Under the pieces are notes generated by a model. It was not told the origin of the DNA, did not search any database, and saw only the letters and a program-made list of their open reading frames with translations. A stretch of 64,000 nt of DNA from Gemmatimonadaceae bacterium (GTDB lineage Bacteria > Gemmatimonadota > Gemmatimonadetes > Gemmatimonadales > Gemmatimonadaceae): contig DATNEW010000039.1 in the NCBI GenBank assembly GCA_035606695.1, forward strand, positions 1 through 64,000, written 5' to 3'. Below are positions 1-8,924 of this stretch, piece after piece (the stretch's first letter is position 1; every line of letters starts with the position of its first letter). A program made the translations under genes and the position numbers.

Positions 1-191
1 CTCCGGTCGGAGTTCCGCTTGGTGAGCTCAGTTGCTCCTCCCTTCGGCGCTGCGCACCTCCGGTCGGAGTTCCGCTTGGTGAGCTCAGTTGCTCCTCCCT
101 TCGGCGCTGCGCACCTCCGGTCGGAGTTCCGCTTGGTGAGCTCAGTTGCTCCTCCCTTCGGCGCTGCGCACCTCCGGTCGGAGTTCCGCTT
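1..191 (-). repeat. Tandem 57-bp repeat, 3.3 copies
   Basis: Three identical 57-bp units begin at 1, 58 and 115, and a fourth breaks off after about 20 bp at 191. The array may continue beyond the left edge. On the minus strand each unit begins GCGGAACTCCGA and continues AGGTGCGCAGCGCCG then GGGAGGAG. This is the same family as the copies at 23705, 24546 and 51104. It lies directly downstream of the cystathionine beta-synthase gene. No CRISPR-like spacers are present because the units are contiguous. Confidence 0.9.
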
Positions 192-207
192 GTAAAGCTA
201 GTAAAGA

Positions 208-1611
208 TCATCTCGCCATCAGGTAGTTGAGCATGTCCGACCGCGTCACGATACCCTGCACCGCGCCATTCGAGCGCACGAGCACCGCGGGATTCGACTT
301 CGAGAGCAACTTGGCGACCGCGTCGACCGGCTGCCCAACTTCGACCACCGGGAAAGGCGCGTCCATGATCTGGCTCACCGTCGCGTCGAGCAGTTTCGTG
401 TCATCGAGACTCTTGGCCGACAACGACCAGTCGCTCACCGAGCCCACGCAATTCGTGCCGTCCATGACGGGCAGCTGCGACACATTGTGCAGCGACATCA
501 GTCGGAGCGCCTGACGGACGGTCGTCCCAGGCGCGACACTCACGATCACCGGCGTGTCACCGTCGCCGCGTGACTTGTGCTCGAGAAGCATCGACAACGT
601 CGTGCGATCGGCCTCGAGCAACTGATTTTCTCGCATCCACTCGTCGTTGTAGAGCTTCGAGAGATACCGCTCGCCCGTATCCGGCAGCGGCGCCACGACG
701 AGCGCGTTCGGATCGTCGAGCCGCCGCGCGACGTGCAGCGCCACGTGCACGATCAATCCGCTCGATCCGCCGACGAACAATCCTTCCTCGCGCGTCAGCC
801 GGCGCGCCATCGCGAACGACTCCTTGTCGCTCACCGTCATGAAGTCGTCGATCACGCCCATGTCGAGCGTCCCGGGAATCTTGTCCTGGCCAATCCCCTC
901 GACCTTGTAGGGGACGCCCTCCGGCTTTCCTTCGCCCTTCGTGCGCCACATCTCGGCCAGGATCGACCCGACCGGATCGCCGGCGATGATTTGAATTCTT
1001 GAATTCTTCTCTTTTAAATACCGTCCGACGCCGGTGATGGTACCCCCGGTGCCCGCCGCGTAGACGAAGTGCGTCACTTTGCCCTTGGTCTGCTCCCAGA
1101 TTTCGGGACCGGTCGTCTCGTAGTGCGCGCGCGGATTCGCGTCGTTGTAAAACTGGTTGGCGAGAATCGCGTTCGGCGTCTCGTGCGCGATGCGCTTCGC
1201 CATCATCACGTAGTTGTCGGGATGATCCGGCGGTACCGCCGTCGGCGTCACGATCACCTCGGCGCCGAACGCCTTGAGCAGCCGCACTTTCTCCTGCGAC
1301 ATCTTGTCGGGCATCGTGAAGATGCACTTGTAGCCCTTCGCGCGCGCCGCGAGCGCGAGCCCGATGCCCGTGTTGCCGCTCGTGCCTTCGACAATCGTAC
1401 CGCCCGGCTTGAGCCGCCCCTCGACCTCCGCCTGCGCGATGATCGGCGCGCCGATGCGATCCTTGATCGAGCCGCCGGGATTGAAGATCTCCGCCTTCGC
1501 ATAGACAGGCGTGCGAATGCCGCGTGTAACGCGCGTCAATCGAATGAGCGGCGTCCAGCCAATCAGGTCGTTGACGTCGTCAAAGGGCGTGAGATTGCGG
1601 GGTGGTGTCAT
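208..1611 (-). CDS. Cystathionine beta-synthase (PLP domain plus CBS pair)
   Basis: Type II PLP enzyme of 467 aa that should condense serine (or O-acetylserine) with homocysteine or sulfide. The PLP lysine is K50 in GGSIKDR, and the cofactor-phosphate loop is EGTSGNTGIG near residue 80. The C-terminal 130 residues form two CBS motifs (VSVAPGTTVRQALRLM and VGQPVDAVAKLL), matching full-length CBS rather than a simple CysK. The start at 1611 was chosen because its ATG overlaps the upstream TonB-lipoprotein stop in an ATGA (1608-1611). The in-frame extension to 2013 is only antisense-like low-complexity sequence. Whether it works in cysteine synthesis or reverse transsulfuration cannot be decided from sequence. 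Confidence 0.9.
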   Translation of the reverse strand: MTPPRNLTPFDDVNDLIGWTPLIRLTRVTRGIRTPVYAKAEIFNPGGSIKDRIGAPIIAQAEVEGRLKPGGTIVEGTSGNTGIGLALAARAKGYKCIFTMPDKMSQEKVRLLKAFGAEVIVTPTAVPPDHPDNYVMMAKRIAHETPNAILANQFYNDANPRAHYETTGPEIWEQTKGKVTHFVYAAGTGGTITGVGRYLKEKNSRIQIIAGDPVGSILAEMWRTKGEGKPEGVPYKVEGIGQDKIPGTLDMGVIDDFMTVSDKESFAMARRLTREEGLFVGGSSGLIVHVALHVARRLDDPNALVVAPLPDTGERYLSKLYNDEWMRENQLLEADRTTLSMLLEHKSRGDGDTPVIVSVAPGTTVRQALRLMSLHNVSQLPVMDGTNCVGSVSDWSLSAKSLDDTKLLDATVSQIMDAPFPVVEVGQPVDAVAKLLSKSNPAVLVRSNGAVQGIVTRSDMLNYLMAR

Positions 1612-2021
1612 TGGTTTAGGATCGTGTCGCCCGGCAATGGCCGCGCCTCGGGATGGCGGAAAAACACCGGAAAGAGCACCGTGACCGGCACCGCCTCTCC
1701 GTGCAGCTTGGCCGGCACGAATCGCAACTCGCTCGCTCCGCGCAACGCCGCGCTGTCGAGCGCCGGAAATCCACTCGGCTCCTCGACGCGCGTCGAGTCG
1801 GCGGACACACGACCGTCGCGATCGATGAACAGCTTGAGCGTCACATTGCCCTGCACCTTTCGCGCGTAGAGCGCCGCCGGATACTTGAACGGCAGCCCGG
1901 ACGCAACGAGGGCGGGAAGCTCGTCGGGCGCTGGGCGTTGCGTGCTGGGCGATGGGCGATGTTGGTCGCGCTTGCATGCCATCGTCACGCTCAGCAGGGA
2001 GAGAACGGCCCATCGCATCAT
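1608..2021 (-). CDS. TonB C-terminal-domain lipoprotein
   Basis: A 137-aa protein with a short lipoprotein-type signal (LLSVTMAC, Cys16) followed by a TonB C-terminal fold (GNVTLKLFIDRDGRVSADS and later LRFVPAKL). It lacks the long Pro/Lys periplasmic spacer and N-terminal helix of a true energy-transducing TonB, so it is more likely a stand-alone TonB_C lipoprotein of unknown role. Residues 20-32 (HRPSPSTQRPAP) are encoded by GATGGGCG-type repeat DNA at 1935-1966, so that linker probably comes from the repeat. It is translationally coupled to the downstream CBS gene by an ATGA overlap and follows mutS by 28 nt. Confidence 0.75.
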   Translation of the reverse strand: MMRWAVLSLLSVTMACKRDQHRPSPSTQRPAPDELPALVASGLPFKYPAALYARKVQGNVTLKLFIDRDGRVSADSTRVEEPSGFPALDSAALRGASELRFVPAKLHGEAVPVTVLFPVFFRHPEARPLPGDTILNQ

Positions 2022-2049
2022 AGCGGGAAATCTATCCCGCCCCCGACGC

Positions 2050-4656
2050 TCAGCGCGAACGCTTCGCCTCGTCCGCCAGGCGCGCGAGAATCGTCAGCGC
2101 GTCGATTGGCGTGATCATATTGACGTCGAGCGATGCCAGCCGTTCGACAACAGGATGCGGTGCCGCGAACAGGCCGAGTTGGTCCGAGGGCGCCGGCGGG
2201 TTTGCGCGGTTCCGAATGCCCGTTTCGCGTTTCCCCACCAGATGCTCGCCCTCCAGCACCGCCAGAATCTCTCGCGCCCGCTCGATGACGCCGCGCGGGA
2301 GTCCGGCAAGGCGGCCCACCTCGATTCCGTACGATCGGTCGGCCCCGCCCGCCTGCAATCGATGCAGAAACAGAATCTGATCTCCGACTTCGCGAACCGC
2401 GACGTTATAGTTACGAAGTGATACTAATTCGTCGGAGAGTTGGGTAAGCTCATGATAGTGCGTCGCGAACACGGTTTTGCAGCCGACGCCGTCGTGCAGG
2501 TGTTCCGTCACCGCCCAGGCGATCGACACACCGTCGTACGTCGCCGTGCCGCGGCCGATCTCGTCGAGCAACACTAGACTGCGCTTCGTCGCCGTGTGCA
2601 GGATCGCGCTCGTCTCGCTCATCTCGACCATGAACGTCGATTGGCCGCGTACGAGATTGTCGCTCGCGCCGACGCGCGTGAAGATGCGGTCGCACACGCC
2701 GATCGTGGCCGCGCTCGCCGGCACGAAGCTGCCGATCTGCGCCATCAGCACGATCAATCCGATCTGTCGCAGCACGGTGGACTTGCCGGCCATGTTCGGG
2801 CCGGTGAGGATGATCATCCGCGCGTCGTCGGTGAGCGAAAGATCATTCGGGATGAACTTGTCGCGCGGCATCATGCGCTCGACCACGGGATGCCGCCCCG
2901 CCGTGATCTCGAGCGCAAATTCATCGCTGATCACCGGGCGCACGTAGCCTTCACGCGCCGCCACATCCGCCAACGTGCTCAACACGTCGAGCTCGGCGAT
3001 CGCGCGCGCGATCTGCTGGAGCCGAGCAATCTCCTTCCCCGCCGCGGATCGCACGGCGTCGAAGAGCTCGCGCTCGCGCGATTCGATCCGCTCCGCCGCG
3101 GTCAGCACGCGCTCCTCGTACTCCTTGAGCGCCGGCGTCACGAATCGCTCGCCTGACGTGATCGTCTGCCGCCGCTGAAAGTCCGGCGGCACGAGATGCA
3201 GGTTCGAGTTCGTGACTTCGATGTAGTAGCCGAACACTTTGTTGAAGCCGACTTTGAGCGATGCGATACCGGTGCGTGTGCGCTCATCGGCCTGAATGCG
3301 TGCGATCGCATCCTTCCCGCCGTCGCGCAAGTCGCACAATGCGTCGAGGTCGGCGTCGAAGCCGCGGGCGATCACTGCATCCTCGCCAATCGCGATCGGC
3401 GGGCGCTCGACGAGCGTCGAACAAATACGCGACGCCAATTCTGCCGCATCGTCCCATCGCTCGAGAATGTCGGCGAGACGTCCGCTTGCCGCGACGCGAT
3501 GCAGCGTATCGGCCACCGCGGGTAACGCACACAGCGAGTCGCCCAGCGCGCGGAGCTCGCGCGGCGTGCTGCGTCCGGCGGCCGCCTTCGCGCCAAGTCG
3601 CTCGATGTCGCGCACGTCGTCGATGGCGTCGCGCAGCGCCTGGCACGCGATGACGGTGCCGGCGAACGTCGAGACGGCATCCAGACGCGACTCGATCGAG
3701 GTACGCTCGGTGAGCGGCGCGAGAATCCATTGCCGCAGCAAACGCGCTCCCATCGGCGTCGCGGTGCGATCGAGCACCGACAGGAGCGTTCCTTCCGTTC
3801 CGCCGCCGCGCAGGGATTCCACCAGCTCGAGATTGCGCCGTGTCATTTCATCGAGCGGCATCACGCCGCCAGGCCGCTCGACGATCGGGCGCGCGAGTTG
3901 CGGCACCCCGCTCGGCTGCAGCTCGCGCAGGTAGCGCAGCAACGCACCTGCCGCCCCCACGACGAGCGTGTCGTCCGCGGCGAGACCGAGTCCGTCGAGC
4001 GACAGCACGCCGTATTGGCGCGTGAGATCTTCGCGCGCGAGAGGTTCGTCGAATTCCCACGCGTCTCGTTCCGTGACGAGAGCGTCTTGCCGGTAATCGG
4101 GAATCGGGAGTCGCGAGTCGGTTGAGACGAGGATTTCGCGCGGCGAGAGGCGCGCCATCAGTGCATCCATGTCGATCGCGCGAGCGAGGATCAACCGCAG
4201 CTCGCCCGTCGAGATGTCGGCTGCGGCAACGCCGACGAAATCACCGATCGCCGACTTCAACGCCACCACGAAGTTGTTCCGCGCCCCATCCAGCAAATCA
4301 TCCGAGAACGCCGCGCCCGGGGTCACCGTCTCGATGACTTCTCGTCTCACCACGCCTTTCGCGACTTTCGGATCTTCGACCTGCTCGCAGATGGCGACAC
4401 GAAAGCCTTGCTGCACGAGCCGGCGGACGTAGTCGCCCGCTGCCTTCACCGGCACGCCCGCGAGCGGCACGTCGGATGCGCCGCCGTTGTTCCGCGACGT
4501 CAGCGTGAGACCGAGGACGCGGGAGGCTGTTTCAGCATCCTCATAAAACATCTCATAAAACTCGCCCATGCGGAAAAACAGGATCGCGTTTTGGTGGCGG
4601 CCCTTGATCTCGCGATACTGCTGCATGAGCGGCGTCGGCGACGTCATCGTCGTCAC
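2050..4656 (-). CDS. mutS: DNA mismatch repair protein MutS
   Basis: An 868-aa MutS, normal for the family, which recognises mismatches and recruits MutL. The N-terminal mismatch-binding motif is GEFYEMF (Phe33-Tyr-Glu35). Then come the connector, core/lever and clamp regions, and a C-terminal ABC-type ATPase with Walker A GPNMAGKST, a DEIGRGTATYDG Walker B region and THYHEL. The start overlaps the stop of the upstream SPOR gene by 4 nt (4653-4656). Around 4096-4122 a short stretch of G-A-T-C heptamer-like repeats encodes TDSRLPIPDYR in the connector region, which is variable in the family. Confidence 0.97.
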   Translation of the reverse strand: MTTMTSPTPLMQQYREIKGRHQNAILFFRMGEFYEMFYEDAETASRVLGLTLTSRNNGGASDVPLAGVPVKAAGDYVRRLVQQGFRVAICEQVEDPKVAKGVVRREVIETVTPGAAFSDDLLDGARNNFVVALKSAIGDFVGVAAADISTGELRLILARAIDMDALMARLSPREILVSTDSRLPIPDYRQDALVTERDAWEFDEPLAREDLTRQYGVLSLDGLGLAADDTLVVGAAGALLRYLRELQPSGVPQLARPIVERPGGVMPLDEMTRRNLELVESLRGGGTEGTLLSVLDRTATPMGARLLRQWILAPLTERTSIESRLDAVSTFAGTVIACQALRDAIDDVRDIERLGAKAAAGRSTPRELRALGDSLCALPAVADTLHRVAASGRLADILERWDDAAELASRICSTLVERPPIAIGEDAVIARGFDADLDALCDLRDGGKDAIARIQADERTRTGIASLKVGFNKVFGYYIEVTNSNLHLVPPDFQRRQTITSGERFVTPALKEYEERVLTAAERIESRERELFDAVRSAAGKEIARLQQIARAIAELDVLSTLADVAAREGYVRPVISDEFALEITAGRHPVVERMMPRDKFIPNDLSLTDDARMIILTGPNMAGKSTVLRQIGLIVLMAQIGSFVPASAATIGVCDRIFTRVGASDNLVRGQSTFMVEMSETSAILHTATKRSLVLLDEIGRGTATYDGVSIAWAVTEHLHDGVGCKTVFATHYHELTQLSDELVSLRNYNVAVREVGDQILFLHRLQAGGADRSYGIEVGRLAGLPRGVIERAREILAVLEGEHLVGKRETGIRNRANPPAPSDQLGLFAAPHPVVERLASLDVNMITPIDALTILARLADEAKRSR

Positions 4657-5522
4657 TTGTCGTCGCGGCCGATGTCGGTGACGAACGTCGTGATCTTTTT
4701 CTCTTTGAGCACTTTCTGCTCGGTGGCCGCGGCCGCGCGCGTCGGATATCGGCCAATGCGCACGCGATACAACTTCCCGCTCGGCACCACGCGCGCGTCG
4801 AGCTTGCGTGCCTTGAGCCGCTTCGCGAGCGCCTCGGCATCCGCGCGCGACGTGTAGGCGGCCACCTGGAGCGTGAACTTCGCTGTCGCGTCCGACCGCT
4901 CTCGCCGCCCGGTATCTCGCGACGGAGAAGAGACCGACGGCGGCGCGATCGGCACCGCGCCCCGCGGACTCACGTCGTTTGCGATGCAGCGCGGTGAGTA
5001 GTACTCGAGCTTGTTTCGATTTTCAACGTCCGACCGTGGTACTTCGCTCAACGCATTTCGCAGCGCCGAACACGCGCTCGGCAACCGATTCAGATCGAAC
5101 AGCATCGGCACCAGCTGCATGTGCGCGCGCTGTCGATCCGCGGCCTTCGGATTGTCGAGGAGATACTCCTGCAGATGTTCGGAGGCTGAGATCCGATCGC
5201 CGCGCGCGGTCTCGAGCTGCGCCAGCTGGAACAGCGCATCCCCCGTCTTCGATGCCAACGGATACTCGACGACGAGCCGGCGATAGTCGCGCTCCGCGTC
5301 CTGCGGCGTCGCGGCGAGCGCGGCCCGCCAGTACAGCGCGTCCGCGTACACGGGGCTGTCCGAATTGTTCGCGGCCAGTACCGAGTCGATGAGCACGCGG
5401 CCGGCGGCGCCGTTGCCGCTTACCACGAGCTGTTTGGCGCGCGCGAACACCGCGTCCGCGCCGGAGGATGTTTGCGCGCCGGCGATCGACGCGGCTGCAC
5501 ACAGGAGGACGACGAAACGCAT
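4653..5522 (-). CDS. SPOR-domain secreted protein with TPR-like region
   Basis: The 289-aa product begins with a clear signal peptide (MRFVVLLCAAASIAGAQ). Residues of about 20-170 are alanine-rich repeated helices (ADALYWRAALAATPQDAERDYRRL, split over neighbouring repeats) of the TPR/tol-pal YbgF type. The C-terminal 75 residues form a SPOR domain (KFTLQVAAYTSRADAEALA ... YRVRIGRYPTRAAA), which in known families binds denuded septal peptidoglycan. The start at 5522 is placed at the signal peptide; the longer frame to 5708 reads through antisense holA sequence. It lies 16 nt after holA and overlaps mutS by 4 nt. A periplasmic envelope role is inferred. Confidence 0.8.
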   Translation of the reverse strand: MRFVVLLCAAASIAGAQTSSGADAVFARAKQLVVSGNGAAGRVLIDSVLAANNSDSPVYADALYWRAALAATPQDAERDYRRLVVEYPLASKTGDALFQLAQLETARGDRISASEHLQEYLLDNPKAADRQRAHMQLVPMLFDLNRLPSACSALRNALSEVPRSDVENRNKLEYYSPRCIANDVSPRGAVPIAPPSVSSPSRDTGRRERSDATAKFTLQVAAYTSRADAEALAKRLKARKLDARVVPSGKLYRVRIGRYPTRAAAATEQKVLKEKKITTFVTDIGRDDK

Positions 5523-5538
5523 GCGTCTGTTCAGGTGT

Positions 5539-6600
5539 TCAGGCGGCGCGGCGACGCGATGGCGCGCCGCACAATGAGAGCACGAGATTGGAGAGGAGCT
5601 GTTCTTCCGACGACAGGCGCGTCTCCTTGAGCATCGCGTCCGCGTTGAGGAGGGCGTCCAGCGCGTCGTCGATCGCGCGCGGCGACCAGCGCTCTGATTC
5701 CCGCGCACACGTCGACACGAACTCGGACCATGATCGGCCCGTGTATACCGATCCGGATTGTTTCAAGAGCTCGAATAGCTCACTGCTCAGCCGCGCGGGA
5801 TGCGTGCCGCGATCTCGTGCCGCCTGCGCCCAACCCATGACGAGCGTTTGCGCGGCGAGCGCCATCACCGTCGTGACGCCGCTCGCTTTCGGTTGCTGCA
5901 ACACGACGGGTAACATCGTCAACGCCGACTTCGCGTCACGCCGCGCGACCGCGTCGAGGAAGTCGCCCATCGTTTCACCCGGGCGCACGCCGACGACCGC
6001 CGTCACCGCCGCTTCGTTGATCGGACCGCCGCCGGTGTAGCTGATCAACTTGTCGAGCTCCACCTTGAGCTGCGCCAGGTCCGTGCCCGCGGCTTCCTGC
6101 AACAGCGTGACGGCGCCTTCGGTGATCGTCGCGCCGAGATCGTGCTCGACGTAGTATGCGATCCACTTCGGAATGCGTGCGCCGCTCAACGGTGCGTACT
6201 CGATCGCGACCGACATGTCGGCGAGCTTCTTGTCCACTTTCACGCCGGCCGGCGCGACCATCAGCAGCAGGAGGTCGGGCGCGGGCCGCTTGAGATACCC
6301 GTCCAGCATGGCGCGCGCGTCCTTCTTCAGCGCGGTGACGTCGCGAAGCCACACCACGCGGCGGTCCGCCATCATCGGCGGAGTGCTCAGCACGGAGCCC
6401 AGCGTTTCGGCATCGACGTCGCTGCCGCGAAGCGTCTCGAAGTTGAAGTCGCGCGTCGCGGCATCGACCGCGACGGCGAGCACGCGCTTCACTTCTTCGT
6501 CTTTCAGGTAATCGTCTTCGCCAAAGAAGTAGTACGCCGGCGCGAAGGCGCGCTCCTTGATTGCGGTGCGCAGAACCTTGGCGTCGGAGACGGGCGACAT
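5539..6600 (-). CDS. holA: DNA polymerase III subunit delta
   Basis: A 353-aa HolA-family clamp-loader subunit. It opens with the typical PAYYFFGEDDYLKDEEVKRV segment corresponding to the degenerate AAA+ P-loop region. The middle contains LRGSDVDAETLGSVLSTPPMM and RRVVWLRDV, and the C-terminal collar region has helical MALAAQTLVMGWAQAARD. The delta subunit opens the DnaN ring during loading; dnaN itself is at 22556. It appears to be the first gene of the block holA-SPOR-mutS-TonB-CBS, because the next upstream gene (anti-sigma) ends 81 nt away. Confidence 0.92.
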   Translation of the reverse strand: MSPVSDAKVLRTAIKERAFAPAYYFFGEDDYLKDEEVKRVLAVAVDAATRDFNFETLRGSDVDAETLGSVLSTPPMMADRRVVWLRDVTALKKDARAMLDGYLKRPAPDLLLLMVAPAGVKVDKKLADMSVAIEYAPLSGARIPKWIAYYVEHDLGATITEGAVTLLQEAAGTDLAQLKVELDKLISYTGGGPINEAAVTAVVGVRPGETMGDFLDAVARRDAKSALTMLPVVLQQPKASGVTTVMALAAQTLVMGWAQAARDRGTHPARLSSELFELLKQSGSVYTGRSWSEFVSTCARESERWSPRAIDDALDALLNADAMLKETRLSSEEQLLSNLVLSLCGAPSRRRAA

Positions 6601-6681
6601 GGCGCTGAATATAGGCTTTCGCGCGTCGATTCACACAAAAAAGCCGGCTCGCGGCCGGCGGTCTTTCGCCCTATGGACGCT

Positions 6682-7224
6682 CTAGCGTCCCAACTCCGTG
6701 TCGCGCGTCTCCATGCTCGCAAAGCGCATCGGCGCCTGACCAACCATCCAGACCGCGGGCCAGACGGGAATGCCAGTCGGCACGGATGCGAGCGCGGCAT
6801 TGGCCATCGACGCCGTGCCCGGCATCGGATCCTGCGCACCCGTAAACGCCGTCGCAATGCCTACGCTATCGCTCGGCGCGAAGTAGCGCGTCGTCTCGAC
6901 CGTCATGTACGCAACCGCAACCAAGCTCGCGGCAAGCGCGGCGACCGCGGCGATCGATGTGTAACTGGGCCGCGATTGCACGACGTCGGTCCGCGAAATC
7001 GGTCCGAGCTCCGCGAGGCGCGCGTTCAACCGCGCCATGAAATCGGGCGACGTCTCGATCGGCGGAAGATTGTGCACCAGCAGCAAGCTGCGCCGAACCC
7101 GCACGTCCTGTCGCGAACAACCGGAACAAACCATCACGTGTCGCCGCATGGCTTCCATCTCGACCACAGGCAGCAGGTCGTCCACGAATGCAACGTGTTT
7201 GTTCCGAAACTCACGACAGTCCAT
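6682..7224 (-). CDS. Anti-sigma factor with zf-HC2 zinc finger
   Basis: A 180-aa membrane anti-sigma factor. The N-terminus carries the zinc-binding signature H-x3-C-x2-C (RRHVMVCSGC) typical of ZAS-domain anti-sigma factors. One transmembrane segment follows at about residues 92-110 (IAAVAALAASLVAVAYM), and the C-terminal 65 residues would be outside the cytoplasm. It lies downstream of an ECF sigma gene on the same strand, so the pair is inferred to be partners. The 216-nt gap contains a predicted terminator, which is unusual for such pairs. The signal that releases the sigma factor is unknown. Confidence 0.85.
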   Translation of the reverse strand: MDCREFRNKHVAFVDDLLPVVEMEAMRRHVMVCSGCSRQDVRVRRSLLLVHNLPPIETSPDFMARLNARLAELGPISRTDVVQSRPSYTSIAAVAALAASLVAVAYMTVETTRYFAPSDSVGIATAFTGAQDPMPGTASMANAALASVPTGIPVWPAVWMVGQAPMRFASMETRDTELGR

Positions 7225-7365
7225 CAGTCAGCTCACAACGGTGGGTGATTCGTTCGCCCTTCCGTACCCGGTGTCGTAGATGCGGTTCCAGAATATGCGT
7301 TAGGGCCGCGTGGCGGGAGGGGTTGGAGGGGTTGCGTGGGAATCGGCGACCGGGACCCGACAACG

Positions 7366-7402
7366 AAAAGGGGGAGCTGCCGGCGTCAGCCGCAGCCCCC
7401 CC
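7366..7402 (-). terminator. Rho-independent terminator after the ECF sigma gene
   Basis: Read on the minus strand, a GC-rich stem (GGGGGGCTGCGGC paired with GCCGGCAGCTCCCCC, small bulges) is followed directly by TTTT. It lies 39 nt past the sigma-factor stop and 142 nt before the anti-sigma start. Confidence 0.7.
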
Positions 7403-7440
7403 TCGCTACCCCCTCGCTACCCCCGACGATGACTACCGAT

Positions 7441-8076
7441 TCAGTCGATCTTCGGCTCGATGATCGAGGCAAATGCGTTCCGCGCCCGGTTCAACCGCGA
7501 CTTCACCGTGCCGAGGTTGCAGTCCGTGATCTCGGCGATCTCTTCGTATGACTTGCCCTCGAGCTCACGCAGCACGAAAACCTGGCGATGATGCTCCGGC
7601 AGCTTGGCCACCGTGTCTTCGACGAGCTCGCGGAGATGACGCTTGCGGTACATGTCATCCGGTCGCGACGACGAATCCTCGAACTGCAGAGGACGGTCCT
7701 CGTCGTCCCAGTTCGCCCTGATCGTCTGGAACAAAACGAGCGGATTGCGCGAGCGATTGCGCAGCTCGTTCTTCGCAAGGTTGGATGCGATCGTGTAGAC
7801 CCACGTCGAGAATTTCTTCGTCCGATCGAATCGGTGAATATGCCGGTAGACGCGAATGAAGACTTCCTGCACGAGATCCTCGGCCTTTTCGCGATCGCCG
7901 ATCGTGCGGTATATGAAGTTCACGAGGCGCGTTTGATAGCGCTCTACGAGTTCCTGAAATGCGCGCTCTTCACCGCCGAGGAAGGCAGCGACCACCGTCG
8001 CGTCATCCTGCGAACGGAGCCTCTCTCGCGTCGCCGAACCAGGCAACGCTGCGCGCTTCATTGCGAGCTCAGCCAT
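7441..8076 (-). CDS. ECF RNA polymerase sigma factor (RpoE-like)
   Basis: A 211-aa group 4 sigma factor. Region 2 holds LVERYQTRLVNFIYRTIGD and the conserved AEDLVQEVFIRVYRH with FSTWVYTIASNLAKNELR. Region 4 holds LPEHHRQVFVLRELEGKSYEEIAE and TVKSRLNRARN. Start 8076 (MAELAMKRAA) was preferred to the upstream 8244 because an AAGGGGG ribosome-binding site sits about 12 nt before it and the length then matches the family. The anti-sigma gene follows after a terminator. The genomic target promoters are unknown. Confidence 0.92.
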   Translation of the reverse strand: MAELAMKRAALPGSATRERLRSQDDATVVAAFLGGEERAFQELVERYQTRLVNFIYRTIGDREKAEDLVQEVFIRVYRHIHRFDRTKKFSTWVYTIASNLAKNELRNRSRNPLVLFQTIRANWDDEDRPLQFEDSSSRPDDMYRKRHLRELVEDTVAKLPEHHRQVFVLRELEGKSYEEIAEITDCNLGTVKSRLNRARNAFASIIEPKID

Positions 8077-8363
8077 GATAGCCGGTGCCCCCTTGGCACT
8101 ACAAAAAGGAAAACGCTGGGACGAGTCAGAAGGATTCGGCGTGCCGCCTTCCAGTCCCCGGGCCGTGAAAAAGCAGATCGTATGCCCTATTAGACGCCGG
8201 CGATCCAATAGCGTTAAGTGCTTGTTGGTGAATGTTTTAGGCACTCTCTAGCATTCGGCGCGACAGGGGCGGGTGTCTCAAAATGGCGACACCGGCGGGA
8301 GACAACTGTCTACCGCTGTCTCCAGTTCGACACGCCGTCCAATGCTCGAGGTTGCTAGTGCTT
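8077..8363. other. Intergenic region upstream of the sigma gene with inverted repeat
   Basis: 287 nt without a convincing gene. A 7-bp inverted repeat GGAGACA/TGTCTCC with a 12-nt spacer lies at 8298-8323, just past the NUDIX gene; no T-run follows on the minus strand, so it is a weak terminator or an operator. A TTGGAT...TAATAG-containing stretch near 8180-8215 could carry a minus-strand promoter for the sigma gene, but no element is close to consensus. Confidence 0.4.
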
Positions 8364-8924
8364 CTACCGGCCGGCGCGGAACCCGGCGGCGAACAGGATG
8401 CCCAATGCCGTCTTCGCGTCCTTGATCTGGCCTTCCTTGATCAACTGGAGCGCGCGCGAAAGGGTCATCGTCTCCATCGTCATGAACTCGTCGGCTTCAT
8501 GACTGGTCTCGCCATGCTGGAGCCCGCTGGCGAGGAAGAGGTGGATCTTCTCATCGGTAAAGCCCGGCGTCGTAAAGATGGTCGTGAGGAACTCGACCGT
8601 CTGCGCCGTACAGCCCGTTTCTTCCTTGAGCTCGCGAACGGCGCACGCCTTCGGATCTTCTCCCGGATCCAACCGTCCGGCGGGAATCTCGTAGACGTAC
8701 CCATCCGCGGCGTAGCGGTACTGCTTGATCAACAGGATTTGCGGATCATCCCCGGCAGCGTCGCTCAGAAACGGGACGACCGCGCTCGCGCCTGGATGCC
8801 TCACCATGTCCAGCTCGCCGATCGTGCCGTTCGGGAATCGAACGGTGTCGCGGTCGAGCGTGATGATCTTTCCCGTGTGTAGCCGCACGCTGCTGATCTT
8901 GCCGGGCTCGATTTCGTCGGTCAT
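8364..8924 (-). CDS. NUDIX hydrolase, ADP-ribose pyrophosphatase type
   Basis: A 186-aa NUDIX protein with a complete box: G-x5-E-x7-REL-x-EE-x-G (AGRLDPGEDPKACAVREL then KEETG). The N-terminal beta region and the ILLIKQYRYAADGYVYEIP segment before the box match ADP-ribose/nucleoside-diphosphate-sugar pyrophosphatases. These enzymes hydrolyse ADP-ribose to AMP and ribose 5-phosphate. The start at 8924 overlaps the M16 stop by 4 nt (ATGA), so it is the last gene of an M16-M16-NUDIX operon. Exact substrate is not deducible. Confidence 0.9.
   Translation of the reverse strand: MTDEIEPGKISSVRLHTGKIITLDRDTVRFPNGTIGELDMVRHPGASAVVPFLSDAAGDDPQILLIKQYRYAADGYVYEIPAGRLDPGEDPKACAVRELKEETGCTAQTVEFLTTIFTTPGFTDEKIHLFLASGLQHGETSHEADEFMTMETMTLSRALQLIKEGQIKDAKTALGILFAAGFRAGR

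Noticed and set aside
1-191. Possible CRISPR array
   Set aside because: Units are contiguous with no unique spacers, and no cas genes are present.
985-1025. AT-rich patch with GAATTCTTGAATTCTT in the cystathionine beta-synthase gene as a possible insertion
   Set aside because: It encodes LKEKNSRIQI, which fits the family at this place.
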